Source: DATJSN01 sp035504095 (GTDB taxonomy: Bacteria > Planctomycetota > Phycisphaerae > WQYP01). Taken from it: a stretch of DNA of 64,000 nt. A program made the position numbers and the translations under genes. The stretch spans positions 1 through 64,000 of the forward strand of contig DATJSN010000092.1 of NCBI GenBank assembly GCA_035504095.1, read 5' to 3'. This document shows positions 7,543-16,378 of this stretch, in pieces (position 1 is the first letter of the stretch; each line of letters begins with the position of its first letter). The notes beneath the pieces were generated by a model that was not told the DNA's origin, ran no database searches, and saw only the letters and a list, made by a program, of their open reading frames with translations.

Positions 7543-8784
7543 ATGCTTCGAATTCATCCAGCGGTTGTGCTTTCTCTGATCGTGGCCTTGCTGGGATATT
7601 CCAGCATCCGGGCGGATACGCCGGTGCTGCTTACCACGTACAATCCGCCGGGCTATTACACCATTCACACCGATGAGAACCTGGACATTACCCGCGAAAT
7701 CTGGCTGCATATGAATTTTGTGGCCCAGTCTTATGAAGAGCGGCTGCACGATATATTTGGCGGTTCGGTGACGCAGAAACTGCCGTTTTATATTTTCACC
7801 AATCCGGCCGACTATTACGCCGCCGGCGCGCCTGCGGGCAGCGCGGGCGTATTCATGATCAACTATGTCTATGGAGACCAGCGGCTGATGGCCATCGGAG
7901 GCGATCAGATTACCCACGAAATGTGGCACATCCTGCAGCACGAGGGATTTCACCAGTTCACCTACGCCATGATCGGAGGCTACCTGCCGCCCTGGGCCAA
8001 CGAAGGACTGGCCGAATATTTCGGCGACGGACTGTTTACCGGAGACAACTTCATGACCGGATGGATCGATCCGGACCGGCTGGCGCGGCTCAAATACGAA
8101 ATTCAGAACAACATGTTCAAGTCCATACACGACATGCGCGAACTCAGCTACGACCAGTGGAACGACGTGTTGATGGGCGTGAATTACGACCAGGCGTGGT
8201 CGATGATTTATTTTCTGGCGTGGGCCAACCATCAGCGCTACGCCCAGCCATTCACGCAATATCTGATACTGTTTCACAATGGGATGCCATCGGACGAGGC
8301 CTGGGACCATATTTTTGGCGCCAACTCGGATGCGGATTTCCAGCGCCTGTGGCGGCAATACTGGCTGAATATGCCCGATGATCCGACGGCACAGCTATTT
8401 GCCAAGGCGCAGACGGCCACGCTGACCAGTTTTTTGGCGCGGGCTTATATGAACGGACAGCGCTTCAGCGGTATGCAGGAATTTATTCAGGATGCGACCA
8501 ACGGGTCTTTGAAATTGTTTCAATTACCAAGCATGCTCTGGCTGCCGAATCATATGTTGCAAACGGCGCTGGAAAACGCCGCCGATGTCGGCGAATGGGG
8601 CATGGAATTTGATCCGCAAAAACAACCGTGCATTATCTGCCAGATGCCGGATGGAACCAGGCTGGTCGGCCGGTTTGAACTTGGCGATAATCGGATTAAC
8701 GCGGTGATAGTTACGGTGGTTCCATCCGATCAGGCCCAGAAGCCGTCGGACCCGCTGGAAACCGTGGGCAACAGCGGCGGGTGA
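7543..8784 (+). CDS. secreted gluzincin-like protein (peptidase MA / DUF1570-like)
   Basis: The 413-aa product has an N-terminal signal peptide (VVLSLIVALLGYSSIRAD, cleavage near residue 24). It has a gluzincin zinc site HEGFH at 133-137 and a third-ligand candidate Glu154 in PPWANEGLAEYF, the pattern of the peptidase MA/DUF1570 group common in planctomycetes. A Trp/Tyr-rich middle (WSMIYFLAWANHQRY) and a C-terminal part of unclear fold follow. It probably acts outside the cytoplasmic membrane on unknown substrates. The frame is open from 7477, but the first 22 codons are repeat sequence and the signal peptide begins at 7543. Zinc binding and activity are inferred from motifs. Confidence 0.8.
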   Translation: MLRIHPAVVLSLIVALLGYSSIRADTPVLLTTYNPPGYYTIHTDENLDITREIWLHMNFVAQSYEERLHDIFGGSVTQKLPFYIFTNPADYYAAGAPAGSAGVFMINYVYGDQRLMAIGGDQITHEMWHILQHEGFHQFTYAMIGGYLPPWANEGLAEYFGDGLFTGDNFMTGWIDPDRLARLKYEIQNNMFKSIHDMRELSYDQWNDVLMGVNYDQAWSMIYFLAWANHQRYAQPFTQYLILFHNGMPSDEAWDHIFGANSDADFQRLWRQYWLNMPDDPTAQLFAKAQTATLTSFLARAYMNGQRFSGMQEFIQDATNGSLKLFQLPSMLWLPNHMLQTALENAADVGEWGMEFDPQKQPCIICQMPDGTRLVGRFELGDNRINAVIVTVVPSDQAQKPSDPLETVGNSGG

Positions 8785-8934
8785 GGACGGTTCCATCGCC
8801 TCAGCGGTAGCGAAACCTACGAGAAACCCGCAGAAAACCATAGTTTCGCTGCCGCCGCCGCCCGCATCACTGGTCAGCGAACAATAATTGATTATCATTC
8901 ATATCGAATTTTTGACCTTAACCCCGGCGGCCCG

Positions 8935-9235
8935 ATGGCGAAGAAAACCACCACTAAAGCTTCACAATCCAAATCATCCCCGGCTCTGTACTTTGATTCG
9001 CCAACCAAACGCCCGTCGTAAAGTTCTCATCATTCCGCGTTTCCTTGATGAAATGGCTGAAGATAACCGTCTGCGTAATGAAGAATCCGATAGGGGATAT
9101 ACCATCATCCAGAAATGGGCCGATCTGGAGCAAAAAGGGCGGCTTGCTCAAAAAGAAACCGCTATGGACGCTAATTTTCTGCGCGAAATTTCGGTAGTTT
9201 TGTGGCATCCCAACTATTTCTGGCAGCCCTTTTAA
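8935..9235 (+). pseudogene. N-terminal remnant of a type IIG (Eco57I-like) restriction-modification protein
   Basis: From the ATG at 8935 the frame gives a basic leader (MAKKTTTKASQSKS) and PALYFDSPTKRPS, then a stop. In the neighbouring frame it continues directly as KVLIIPRFLDEMAEDNRLRNEESDRGY, then TIIQKWADLEQKGRLAQKETAMDANFLREI. I recognise the latter as the start of large Eco57I-type methylase/restriction proteins (KWADLE...KETALDADFL...). After FLREI the homology stops and the frame ends at 9235. So the gene has a frameshift near 9013-9020 and has lost more than 90 percent of its length. It marks an old restriction-modification locus at the left edge of the accessory island. Confidence 0.65.
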
Positions 9236-9247
9236 TTGGAGGATAAT

Positions 9248-10193
9248 ATGGGCTGTATGGCAGAAAATGAACAACTAAGGGAGCAAGTAGGATTACCATA
9301 TTCGTATTCGTATTATGCAGTTCTTTTGCTAGATATTCTCGGTCAGGGCGCAGAAATGGAAAAGCTCGAAAATCTCAAATTATTGCATGAAAATCCAAAT
9401 CGATATAACAGACTTTTTTTTTATAATGTCTCAGGCTATTTTGGGGTTTAGATTAGCCTTACAAAGTCGTATACAAGAACAATTGGAAAGTGCAAAAACC
9501 GAGCTTAAAAATGCAGATATACCACGCATAAGAATTCAAATGTTTTCTGACACTGTAATTGCATTTTGTAAGCTTGAAATTGAAAATCCTGCCGGATTGT
9601 TTGCACTTTCAGCACTTCTCCACGCGGCAGGAGAGACTATGTTACGAGGGTTGGCGAGTGAAATATCAATACGCGGTGGATTTGATATTCATATAGCAAC
9701 AGAATTTGACAATTGGGTTAAATCTTCCGGAACTGAAGAGACGTATTTTGTTACACCTGGCGATATTTGGGGTCCAGCAATGAAGAGAGCATATCATTTA
9801 TCCGAAAAAACAAATAGTTATCCCCGCATAATGATATGTAGGGAGTCAATGGGATTTATAGAGCGAATGCTTAAATGTTTAGAAAAAAATCAAAAGATAA
9901 GTTCATCACAAAGAGATTTAATTATTAAAGTAGCAAGGTTCATAGGAAATAATTTAATAATTGAAGACCGCATTGATGGACAATTGATTTTAGATTATCT
10001 AAATAAAGATATTGCACCGTATGACTCTCAAATTATACGAAATTTAATTAAACCAGCAGTCGAATTTGTTCGTAAATCCTATGTGCGATACACACAGGAG
10101 GGAAATCTAATACTTGGGCCTAGATATTGGCAATTATTGAGCTACATGGAAAGTAGGCGACATCCTAATGGATTGGTTGCTCCAACGGATTGA
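9248..10193 (+). pseudogene. class III cyclase-like protein split by a frameshift in a T9 tract
   Basis: Translation from ATG 9248 (GGAGG at 9238-9242) gives SYYAVLLLDILGQ and stops at 9451. The rest continues one frame over, from about 9423 to 10193, with IMSQAILGFRLALQSR, MFSDTVIAFCKL, ISIRGGFDIHI, IWGPAMKRAYHLSEK and SYPRIMI. The join lies in nine T residues (9414-9422); eight would restore one frame of about 314 codons. The order LDILGQ, FSDT and RGG fits a class III nucleotidyl cyclase-like fold, with two Asp that could bind metal. I know an uncharacterised bacterial family with this layout. The split may be a dead gene, a phase-variable switch or a sequencing error. The region is AT-rich and looks imported. 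Cyclase activity is inference. Confidence 0.7.
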
Positions 10194-10533
10194 GTTAGCA
10201 TTCCAGGCAATAAAATATGATTGATTCAGCAGATCCAAAAAATGTAGCGGTGTGTGGTCGATATCCCTTTTTAAAATAGGTTACCGTATGAGGTTTAAAT
10301 GATTCTAACCATGTCTTATTGCCTAAAACAAACAAATTGCGCGCTACAATAAAGGCTTCGCCGGAGTTTGGAATATCAAGGCGCATTGCCGCCGATTGGC
10401 TATTCTAAAAAAGGTGTCAAAACCAGCACGGCAAAACCTTTGATTTTGTCGGGTTCGTGAGGTAGTGTTTTGTTGTTCTATATACGTTCGATTGTGGAAT
10501 ATAGGCCAATGCCATTATTGGGACAAGGTTTTT
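10194..10533. other. 340-bp gap without a supported gene
   Basis: The stretch is AT-rich. A 63-codon minus-strand frame exists at 10195-10386, but it has no family and no ribosome site. The end (10430-10465) is less AT-rich and looks like old gene debris. Confidence 0.4.
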
Positions 10534-11334
10534 ATGTTTGGTTTTCTAATATCAAAGAAGAAAAGGCTTTTTAACTGCTGCAAATCTGGTGATTTTAATG
10601 GTGTTAAATCGATTATATCGAAGGGTATCAATATAGACATCAGAGGCAAGCAAGGTGAAACCCCGTTACACATGGCGTCTGTATACGGACATATCCAGAT
10701 CATAAATTTTTTAATTGAGAATGGTGCGGATATTAACGCAAAAGGGCCATGTGAAAGATCGGCATTACAAATGGCAGCAGCGCAGGGCCATAATGATCTC
10801 GTTAAATTGTTAATATCAAAAGGAGCCGACGTAAATAGTAAAGACCATACATCAGAAACACCGTTGTTATGGGCTATTTTATATTCCAGATATGAGGTCG
10901 TAAGTACTCTTTTATCATGTGGTGCAGATATACATGCAAAAACAAAAGATGGGAATACAGTATTAATGTGTGCAGTAATGGCAGAACAAAAATCTCTTGT
11001 GAGTGAACTTATTCGACGAGGTGCAGACATTAATGCTAAGACTTCATTTAGCGGAGGATCAGCAATAAATCTCGCTGTTGGCACAGGTAATATTGACATT
11101 GTTCGATATTTACTTTCAAAGGGTGCAAATATAAACGCACGGGACAATATATTAGGTACTTCTTTACACATTGCAGTATGTAGAAATAATTTGCCAATGG
11201 TCAAATTATTGTTAGATTGTGGTGCAGATGTAAATGCTAGTGGTGAGAAATTCGGAACCGTTTTATCTCTTGCCCATAGACATAAGAACTTAGCAATGGC
11301 AAACATCTTAATACAGCACGGAGCCAAAACATAA
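10534..11334 (+). CDS. ankyrin repeat protein
   Basis: The 266-aa product is almost entirely ankyrin repeats. After a short N-cap (LISKKKRLFNCCKSGD) about seven repeats of 33-36 residues follow, with cores such as GETPLHMASVYGHIQIINFL, GADINAKG, LLISKGADVNSKD and LLLDCGADVNAS. No other domain, signal peptide or membrane segment is seen. Ankyrin arrays bind other proteins; the partner is unknown. The frame is open from 10465, but the upstream part is unlike the family, so I start at 10534. The gene is AT-rich and lies in the accessory island after the broken cyclase-like gene. Confidence 0.85.
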   Translation: MFGFLISKKKRLFNCCKSGDFNGVKSIISKGINIDIRGKQGETPLHMASVYGHIQIINFLIENGADINAKGPCERSALQMAAAQGHNDLVKLLISKGADVNSKDHTSETPLLWAILYSRYEVVSTLLSCGADIHAKTKDGNTVLMCAVMAEQKSLVSELIRRGADINAKTSFSGGSAINLAVGTGNIDIVRYLLSKGANINARDNILGTSLHIAVCRNNLPMVKLLLDCGADVNASGEKFGTVLSLAHRHKNLAMANILIQHGAKT

Positions 11335-11385
11335 ATGCAACCCTCCGGAGCACAATGAATCTCGTCTTTCCGCATGGAGAGAACC

Positions 11386-11586
11386 ATGAAAAACAAATTC
11401 ATCTTACCCGCTATCTGTTTGTTGGTAGGACTTATCATAGGCGCTGTCATTGGGCGATTAACAGCAGGCCATTACGAGATTTATAGCCGGGAATATGGCC
11501 CGACGCTAAGAATAAATACAGCAACTGGGGAAACATGGGTCGCGGAAAATGGCGGTTGGCATGAGATAAGTGATAATAAGCAGTAA
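11386..11586 (+). CDS. small single-pass membrane protein
   Basis: The 66-aa product has one N-terminal membrane helix (LPAICLLVGLIIGAVIGRL) and a short polar tail that ends RINTATGETWVAENGGWHEI. The tail pattern (tGetW.a..ggW) is common in small bacterial proteins of unknown role. GGAGAG at 11375-11380 sits at a good distance before the ATG at 11386, so I prefer it over the ATG at 11374. It is followed closely by another membrane protein gene, possibly in one operon. Confidence 0.65.
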   Translation: MKNKFILPAICLLVGLIIGAVIGRLTAGHYEIYSREYGPTLRINTATGETWVAENGGWHEISDNKQ

Positions 11587-11601
11587 ACCTGGAGCATAGG
11601 C

Positions 11602-12501
11602 TTGAAAAAGTTTTTGACCACAATGATAAATATCCTTGGGGGCATAATTGTTTTAGGGTTTCCGTTCATTTTACTTTCAATCATATTTGTATTGACTGTA
11701 TGGCTTGCGGGTATGGGTATCGCCAGATGGGTTTTGTTAGCTGGTTTGATTTATTATACTTGGAGTAGCTGGTATTTAGAGGCGGCATATCTTGGACTTT
11801 TTAATAGCCCTTTTGGACCAAATTATGTATTGGCTCGAGACTTCAAGGGATGCATACTGTTTCCTATTCTTTGCGTGGTAGTTTTCAGGTCGTCAGAAAA
11901 TTTATTCCTTTATCGTGCAGTATTCTGGTATTTGGTAGGTACGGGAGTCTGGCAATTTAGTCCCTATCAATTTGATTTCTTTTTTGGTCTTCCGGGCACC
12001 GGTTTTCGTTTTCGTAAGTTGATTCGAAATGTGTGTTATAAAATTTTAGATATTATAGTTTTCTTCGGCGCTGCATTACTTTTGACCATTTGGCATACAA
12101 CTGGATTTTCTTCATTTTTTTGGTGTATTCTGACATCGTGTGTCGGGTTGTATGTCACGTTTTTCTTAATCGGCATAGCGTTTCAACGATGGGATAAGAA
12201 CAAGTTGGCCGAAGAGTTGGTTAAAGCCGATCAAAGATGTGACGGGAAAGATACTTCGGAAGCTATGTTGGACGATAAGTTGGTTCTAGCTGTCCAGAAA
12301 TATGACGATAAGCAAGCCACGAAAGCCGATATGAATGTGCAAACTCGGGCTTTGGCCGCTTCAGGCGGCGACGTGAAACGTGCGGCGGCTTACTTGAGTC
12401 AACAGGGATATACGCATGATGCAAAAGGAACTCCACTTGTACAATATCTCCAATCACAGATAGACACGCCACAGATTAGAACCGAGCCTAAAAAACAATA
12501 A
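11602..12501 (+). CDS. multi-pass membrane protein with a cytosolic tail, unknown
   Basis: The 299-aa product has about five or six hydrophobic segments in residues 8-200 (for example ILGGIIVLGFPFILLSIIF, WVLLAGLIYYTW and FFGAALLLTIW). A charged tail of about 100 residues follows, with KLAEELVKADQRCDGKD and VKRAAAYLSQQGY. I do not recognise the family. The start is a TTG with GGAG 9 bp upstream; an internal ATG at 11623 is an alternative. The upstream part is AT-rich and the tail is closer to average, which suggests a chimeric or transferred gene. It starts 15 bp after the small membrane protein gene. Confidence 0.65.
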   Translation: MKKFLTTMINILGGIIVLGFPFILLSIIFVLTVWLAGMGIARWVLLAGLIYYTWSSWYLEAAYLGLFNSPFGPNYVLARDFKGCILFPILCVVVFRSSENLFLYRAVFWYLVGTGVWQFSPYQFDFFFGLPGTGFRFRKLIRNVCYKILDIIVFFGAALLLTIWHTTGFSSFFWCILTSCVGLYVTFFLIGIAFQRWDKNKLAEELVKADQRCDGKDTSEAMLDDKLVLAVQKYDDKQATKADMNVQTRALAASGGDVKRAAAYLSQQGYTHDAKGTPLVQYLQSQIDTPQIRTEPKKQ

Positions 12502-12621
12502 AAAGATGATAAAATACCTATGGAAAGCCGCCGGCCAGTGGCTGAATTGGCTGGGACGAGCATGAGCGAACACCTATCCGCTTGTACTCTTCCTGGCCGA
12601 CCCAGAATTGATAGGTGATTT

Positions 12622-13833
12622 GTGAAATCAGAGCAAACAGCCCGCAAGTCTCAGTGCTTCAAAGAATCGGAATCCGTTCCTACCATTTCTGACAAAATTG
12701 GTAGATGTCGGCAATTATTGGAGCATTACAAAAAATCCAAGTCCGCACTGTTGTCGGCACAACAAAGACTGCCCAAAACTCCAAGTCAATTGCGCGAAAT
12801 ATCTTCAAAACAGAAAGTATGGGGCCTGCCAGTGACGGGGGAACCATGCCCCGAAGATACACTTGGAGCAGAGCAGTGTGAATTGATCACTCTCAAAGGT
12901 TTTATGGCGGACTTCAAAGAGACAGATAGAATTCATGCTGGAACATGGGAAAACCTCTGCCTTGCTTGCGATGAGATCGCTAATCATTTTCACAACCGGA
13001 GCGCTGCCGAAGTACTGCGAAACATCAGACAATGCCCAGAAGACGAAACATTCCGAAACCTGCCGCAGCAAATGCTTATTTTCCCCCGCGACACACAAAA
13101 TATCGAATCACAGATCATAGGCGCGCTGGGTGAGTTCGAGTTTGCCACGAAAACCGTCCCACTGACGCGAACTGAGCTTGTCGAAGAACTTTGGCGAATA
13201 GCGAACAATTTAGAGGTCACCGGCGGATATCAAGTGAAACGATTCGGCGAACATGGCGAAGAAATTGAAACCGAAAAACGCATCGCGGTGCAGGAAGTTG
13301 GCCGCTTGTTGCAGCTCGCCGCCGCCGGTGGTTTGCTTGATGCCCAGGCCATGAAAATCGTCGCAAGGTATCCCGGCGATAGTGTGAGTTGGCACGCATA
13401 TCTTGGAAACCTACAACGGCATTTTTGCGGAGCCGCCAACATCCCACTTGCAAATCTTGTGAAGACCGTGGAAGCAATCCGAGCCATTGGCAAAGAGATT
13501 CTGGCCAAGGCGAAGTCTGTTAATGGATCGGCAGACGTCGAGCAAGCCGCTGGGTTGGTAGCCAATAAAGTCGAAGTGCCGTTGACCGACAAAGAGCATT
13601 GTCTTGTACAAATCCTTGCCACCTGTAAGCCGCGTGAAGGTCGCACGGGTAAACAAATCAAGGCTAAAGCTATTGAACTTGGAGAGACAATCGAACAATC
13701 AGAGCTGACCAAGCGGCTGATTCCAACTCTGAGGGCCAAGGGGATCCATGTTGAGAACGTACGTGGGGCAGGATATTATCTGGCCGATACAAATCAACGC
13801 GAACAATTCAGTGCTAAATTCGACATAAAATAG
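12622..13833 (+). CDS. hypothetical protein with a possible C-terminal winged helix
   Basis: The 403-aa product starts at a GTG and has no signal or membrane segment. The middle contains helical, polar sequence (CDEIANHFHNRSAAEVLRNI and RIAVQEVGRLLQLAAAGGLL). The last 75 residues (LTDKEHCLVQILATCKP ... ELTKRLIPTLRAKG ... VENVRGAGYYLAD) look like a winged helix-turn-helix, with the RGAGYYL end resembling the wing of transcriptional regulators. That assignment is by pattern only. No family is recognised for the rest. Base composition is closer to the host than that of the genes just upstream. Confidence 0.65.
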   Translation: MKSEQTARKSQCFKESESVPTISDKIGRCRQLLEHYKKSKSALLSAQQRLPKTPSQLREISSKQKVWGLPVTGEPCPEDTLGAEQCELITLKGFMADFKETDRIHAGTWENLCLACDEIANHFHNRSAAEVLRNIRQCPEDETFRNLPQQMLIFPRDTQNIESQIIGALGEFEFATKTVPLTRTELVEELWRIANNLEVTGGYQVKRFGEHGEEIETEKRIAVQEVGRLLQLAAAGGLLDAQAMKIVARYPGDSVSWHAYLGNLQRHFCGAANIPLANLVKTVEAIRAIGKEILAKAKSVNGSADVEQAAGLVANKVEVPLTDKEHCLVQILATCKPREGRTGKQIKAKAIELGETIEQSELTKRLIPTLRAKGIHVENVRGAGYYLADTNQREQFSAKFDIK

Positions 13834-13898
13834 GCCACCGCAATAGCGCCGCATTGGCGCTGCATACATGGCTGCACGTACCTGTCACAATTACGGGG

Positions 13899-14072
13899 AT
13901 GGATTGGCTAACGTTTTTATCAATCATTATTCCCGCACTGACACGACTCGTGTTAGGTATTGTCGTCCTACGCGTGCTGAAAAAATCAATAGGCGCATCA
14001 ATTGGTCGTCTCAAGGAATGTTCAGGGTATGGGATAACTTTGAAATTTACATGTAAGAAAAGAGATAATTAG
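13899..14072 (+). CDS. small putative membrane protein
   Basis: The 57-aa product starts at an ATG preceded by GGGG and has one hydrophobic stretch (LTFLSIIIPALTRLVLGIVVL) followed by a basic tail. No family is recognised. The gene could be spurious because it is short and weakly supported. Confidence 0.35.
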   Translation: MDWLTFLSIIIPALTRLVLGIVVLRVLKKSIGASIGRLKECSGYGITLKFTCKKRDN

Positions 14073-14141
14073 GCTCAGCCGCATAATTTCCGCACACTCC
14101 ATTATTTTTTTTCTCGCCCTGCTCATGATATAATTTCTTCT

Positions 14142-14411
14142 ATGATTGCCCTTTCGCCTAAAGACCTCGGTCTGCGGCCCGCTCAACTGCGGGTCATTGC
14201 CCGCAAAGCAAAGCACGCGGGTAAAACCGCGCCGGAGTATATACGCTCACTCATCGAACAAGGCTTGCTTGCCGATAAATCCTTTGACCAAATCCTTCGC
14301 CCCATTCGTCATGACTTTCGTAGAAGCGGGGTCACCGAGGACAAACTTGATCGAATAGTTCAACGTGTTCGCCACGCCGGGCATCCCAAAACCCATAAGG
14401 CGCCTCAATGA
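14142..14411 (+). CDS. putative antitoxin paired with a PIN toxin
   Basis: The 89-aa product is basic and helical (LRPAQLRVIARKAKHAG, APEYIRSLIEQGLLADKSFDQILRPIR). It resembles the small ribbon-helix-helix-like partners of COG1569 PIN toxins; the line SFDQILRPIRHDF is typical of that group. Its stop overlaps the ATG of the next gene by four bases (ATGA at 14408-14411). The toxin identity makes the antitoxin role likely. A -10-like TATAAT lies about 10 bp before the start. Confidence 0.8.
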   Translation: MIALSPKDLGLRPAQLRVIARKAKHAGKTAPEYIRSLIEQGLLADKSFDQILRPIRHDFRRSGVTEDKLDRIVQRVRHAGHPKTHKAPQ

Positions 14412-14890
14412 GTTTTCCTGCTTCCCGGCCGCGGGTGGTCTTTGATTGCAATACCATCATTCAGGCGGTCGCCTTCCAGAACGGTCCCGCCGCAATGTGC
14501 CTTCGCCTTGTCGAATTGGGCAGAATCCAGCTTTTCTTCAGTAAAGCAACGTTGGTGGAGTGGCGCCGGACCCTTGAGTCCCCGGCAATTCGTGATATTA
14601 GTTCAAACATGACGCCGGAGCGTATTGGAGCTTTTTTACAACGCCTGACTTATCGAGCAACACGTATTCGGAGCGTCCCTCGCAAGATGCGATATCCGCG
14701 CGATCCAAACGATGAACCCTATATCAATTTGTGCATCGCTGCTCGGGCCGATTATCTGGTCAGCCGGGATAATGACCTGCTTGAACTGATGTCCGAAAAT
14801 TCGGCTGTTGGTAGAGAATTCCGACAGAGAACCAGCCCACTCCGCGTCGTCAGGCCGAACCATTTTCTTCAAATAGTCGGCCATCCGTAA
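14408..14890 (+). CDS. PIN-domain toxin (COG1569-type)
   Basis: The 160-aa product belongs to the PIN-family toxins of the COG1569 group. The first acidic residue is Asp13 in VVFDCNTIIQA, a middle Glu lies in KATLVEWRRTLE, and the C-terminal cluster is DPNDEPYINLCIAARADYLVSRDNDLL, where the Asp residues would complete the metal site. It is probably an RNase; the target is unknown. It is translationally coupled to the upstream antitoxin. This is the second PIN toxin in the window, and it borders the repeat-rich block. Confidence 0.9.
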   Translation: MSFPASRPRVVFDCNTIIQAVAFQNGPAAMCLRLVELGRIQLFFSKATLVEWRRTLESPAIRDISSNMTPERIGAFLQRLTYRATRIRSVPRKMRYPRDPNDEPYINLCIAARADYLVSRDNDLLELMSENSAVGREFRQRTSPLRVVRPNHFLQIVGHP

Positions 14891-14973
14891 AACTCAGCAA
14901 ACGCCGCCAATTTCCGCTGAACATCCTTATTTGCTCTCCTGATCCACTGATCTACTGTTCTAAATTCTCGCCG

Positions 14974-15200
14974 CAGCTCCGCTGCGTGCGCCCCGCGCGT
15001 TCGCAATTTTGCGAACATCCTTATTTGCTCTCCTGTTCACCTGCTCAACTGTTCTACTCTCTCGGCGCGGAACGCGCCGTCGCTCCCGTCTCCCGACTCC
15101 CTACTCAGCTCCGCTGCGTGCGCCCCGCGCGTTCGCAATTTTGCGAACATCCTTATTTGCTCACCTGCTCGCCTGATCAACTGTTCTACTCTCTCGGCGT
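14974..15200. repeat. 132-bp tandem repeat, 1.7 copies, with hairpins
   Basis: 14974-15030 is repeated at 15106-15162, and 15046-15066 at 15178-15198, all with a 132-bp offset. Each unit contains GCAGCTCCGCTGC, the palindrome GTTCGCAATTTTGCGAAC (14999-15016 and 15131-15148; a third copy lies at 16628-16645) and a final stem after CTCTCTCG. The final stem differs between units, GGCGCG-GAA-CGCGCC in the first and GGCGTGGC-TTT-GCCACGCC in the second, yet both pair perfectly. Confidence 0.85.
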
Positions 15201-15360
15201 GGCTTTGCCACGCCGTGGGGGTTGGTTTGCCTATTCAGTATAAAGGCTCTTAAAGCCGGTTCTTTGACAAGTAAATATCAAGCGGTGCCGTAGCATTTGT
15301 GCTTCGATGTTCGCTCTGCGCCCATCAGCGCAATCTGTGGATCGTTCCGCTTAAAGCATG

Positions 15361-15580
15361 AAAAATCCAACCGTGACAGCGTGACAACATCGGTAAATAT
15401 AGAGTCTTTCTCGCTTTTCTAAGTGTGACAAATGAAAATGATGTCACGACTGAAAAAATGCAAAATGTGCTGGAAATTAAGGGATTGTCACGCTGTCACG
15501 ACTCGGCGGCCCAAAATAGGAGAAATAAACCCGACTACGTATTAGGACATTGAGGAACGAAATGCAGCCGTCGTTGGGGT
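15361..15580. repeat. inverted-terminus module, copy 1 (GTGACA type)
   Basis: The left end is GTGACAGCGTGACAA (15373-15387) and the right end TTGTCACGCTGTCAC (15485-15499), a perfect inverted pair. Two more half-sites lie inside (GTGACA 15425-15430, TGTCAC 15442-15447). The tail ATAAACCCGACTACGTA...GACATTGAGGAAC is shared with copy 2. Confidence 0.8.
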
Positions 15581-15688
15581 GATATAATCTGTGTTAATCT
15601 GCGCCATCTGCGGATTGTTGTGGTGAAATATTCTCTCTGTGCCCTCTGAGTTCTCTGTGGCAAAATCGTTTTATCACGCTTTCGGTTA

Positions 15689-15963
15689 GAGCCTCTAACA
15701 AAATGAGGCGGGAGCCGCGTTTGGCCTCCAAGTGGACAGATGCAAGAAAGAGCGACGAGTGTATATTCGAAAGATAATATGGCGAGGAGCGATGACGCCG
15801 CAGATGGCCGCTTGGAGGCCAAACCCTTCGGGACGAGGCTGCGTGGCCCCGAATCTGGTGTCGCATCTCCTCAATGTACTTTTAAATAAGGGCTTCGTCC
15901 GTGCTTCTTGGCTCATGGCCACGCCGCCGACGTCGCGGCCTCGTCTCATATTGTTAGAGGCTC
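15689..15963. mobile_element. MITE-like element, 275 bp
   Basis: The ends GAGCCTCTAACAAAATGAGGC (left) and, on the other strand, GAGCCTCTAACAATATGAGAC (right) form a near-perfect terminal inverted repeat. TTA flanks the element on both sides (15686-15688 and 15964-15966), as expected for a 3-bp target duplication. There is no transposase gene inside. An inner inverted pair, GGCCTCCAAG and CTTGGAGGCC, is also present. The ends resemble those of IS5-group elements, from memory, so it would move with a transposase encoded elsewhere. Confidence 0.75.
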
Positions 15964-15966
15964 TTA

Positions 15967-16195
15967 GGAAAAAATCTAACCGCTACAGCGCTACAACCCC
16001 TGAAAATAGAGATGTTTCCTCCACTCTTAAAGGCGCAACAAGCCCAAATAGTGTTACGGGTCAAAAAGTGCGAAATACTCTATAAAACAAGACCTTGTAA
16101 CGTTGTAGCGCTTGGGAGGCTCAAAAATAGGAGTAATAAACCCGACTACGTAGTTAAGACATTGAGGAACAAAATGCAGCCGTCATTGTGGGGAA
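15967..16195. repeat. inverted-terminus module, copy 2 (GCTACA type)
   Basis: The left end GCTACAGCGCTACAA (15982-15996) faces the right end TTGTAACGTTGTAGC (16095-16109). The interior is almost identical to copy 3 with a 412-bp offset, while the tail matches copy 1. Confidence 0.8.
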
Positions 16196-16378
16196 AAATC
16201 TGTGTTAATCGGCGCAATCTCCGGATCATTCACTGTCCCCTGTCACCTATTCCCTATTCCCTCCGCTGTGTCGTGGTGTCGTTGTGTCGTTGTGGTTAAA
16301 AACTATGGCCTGTGGCCTGTTCCCTATCCCCTCCGTTGTAATCTGCGGATCGTTCCGCTGCGCTTTCTGGACTAAAGC

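Noticed and set aside
7504..8358. A 284-codon minus-strand frame
   Set aside because: It is antisense to the gluzincin-like gene, which has a signal peptide and the HEGFH motif.
10515..11450. A 311-codon minus-strand frame
   Set aside because: It mirrors the ankyrin gene; the repeats are clearly coded on the plus strand.
15535..16300. Several 60-117 codon frames in the repeat block (for example 15732-16085 and 16012-16299)
   Set aside because: They cross repeat and MITE borders, have no ribosome sites, and the frames are not kept between the repeat copies.
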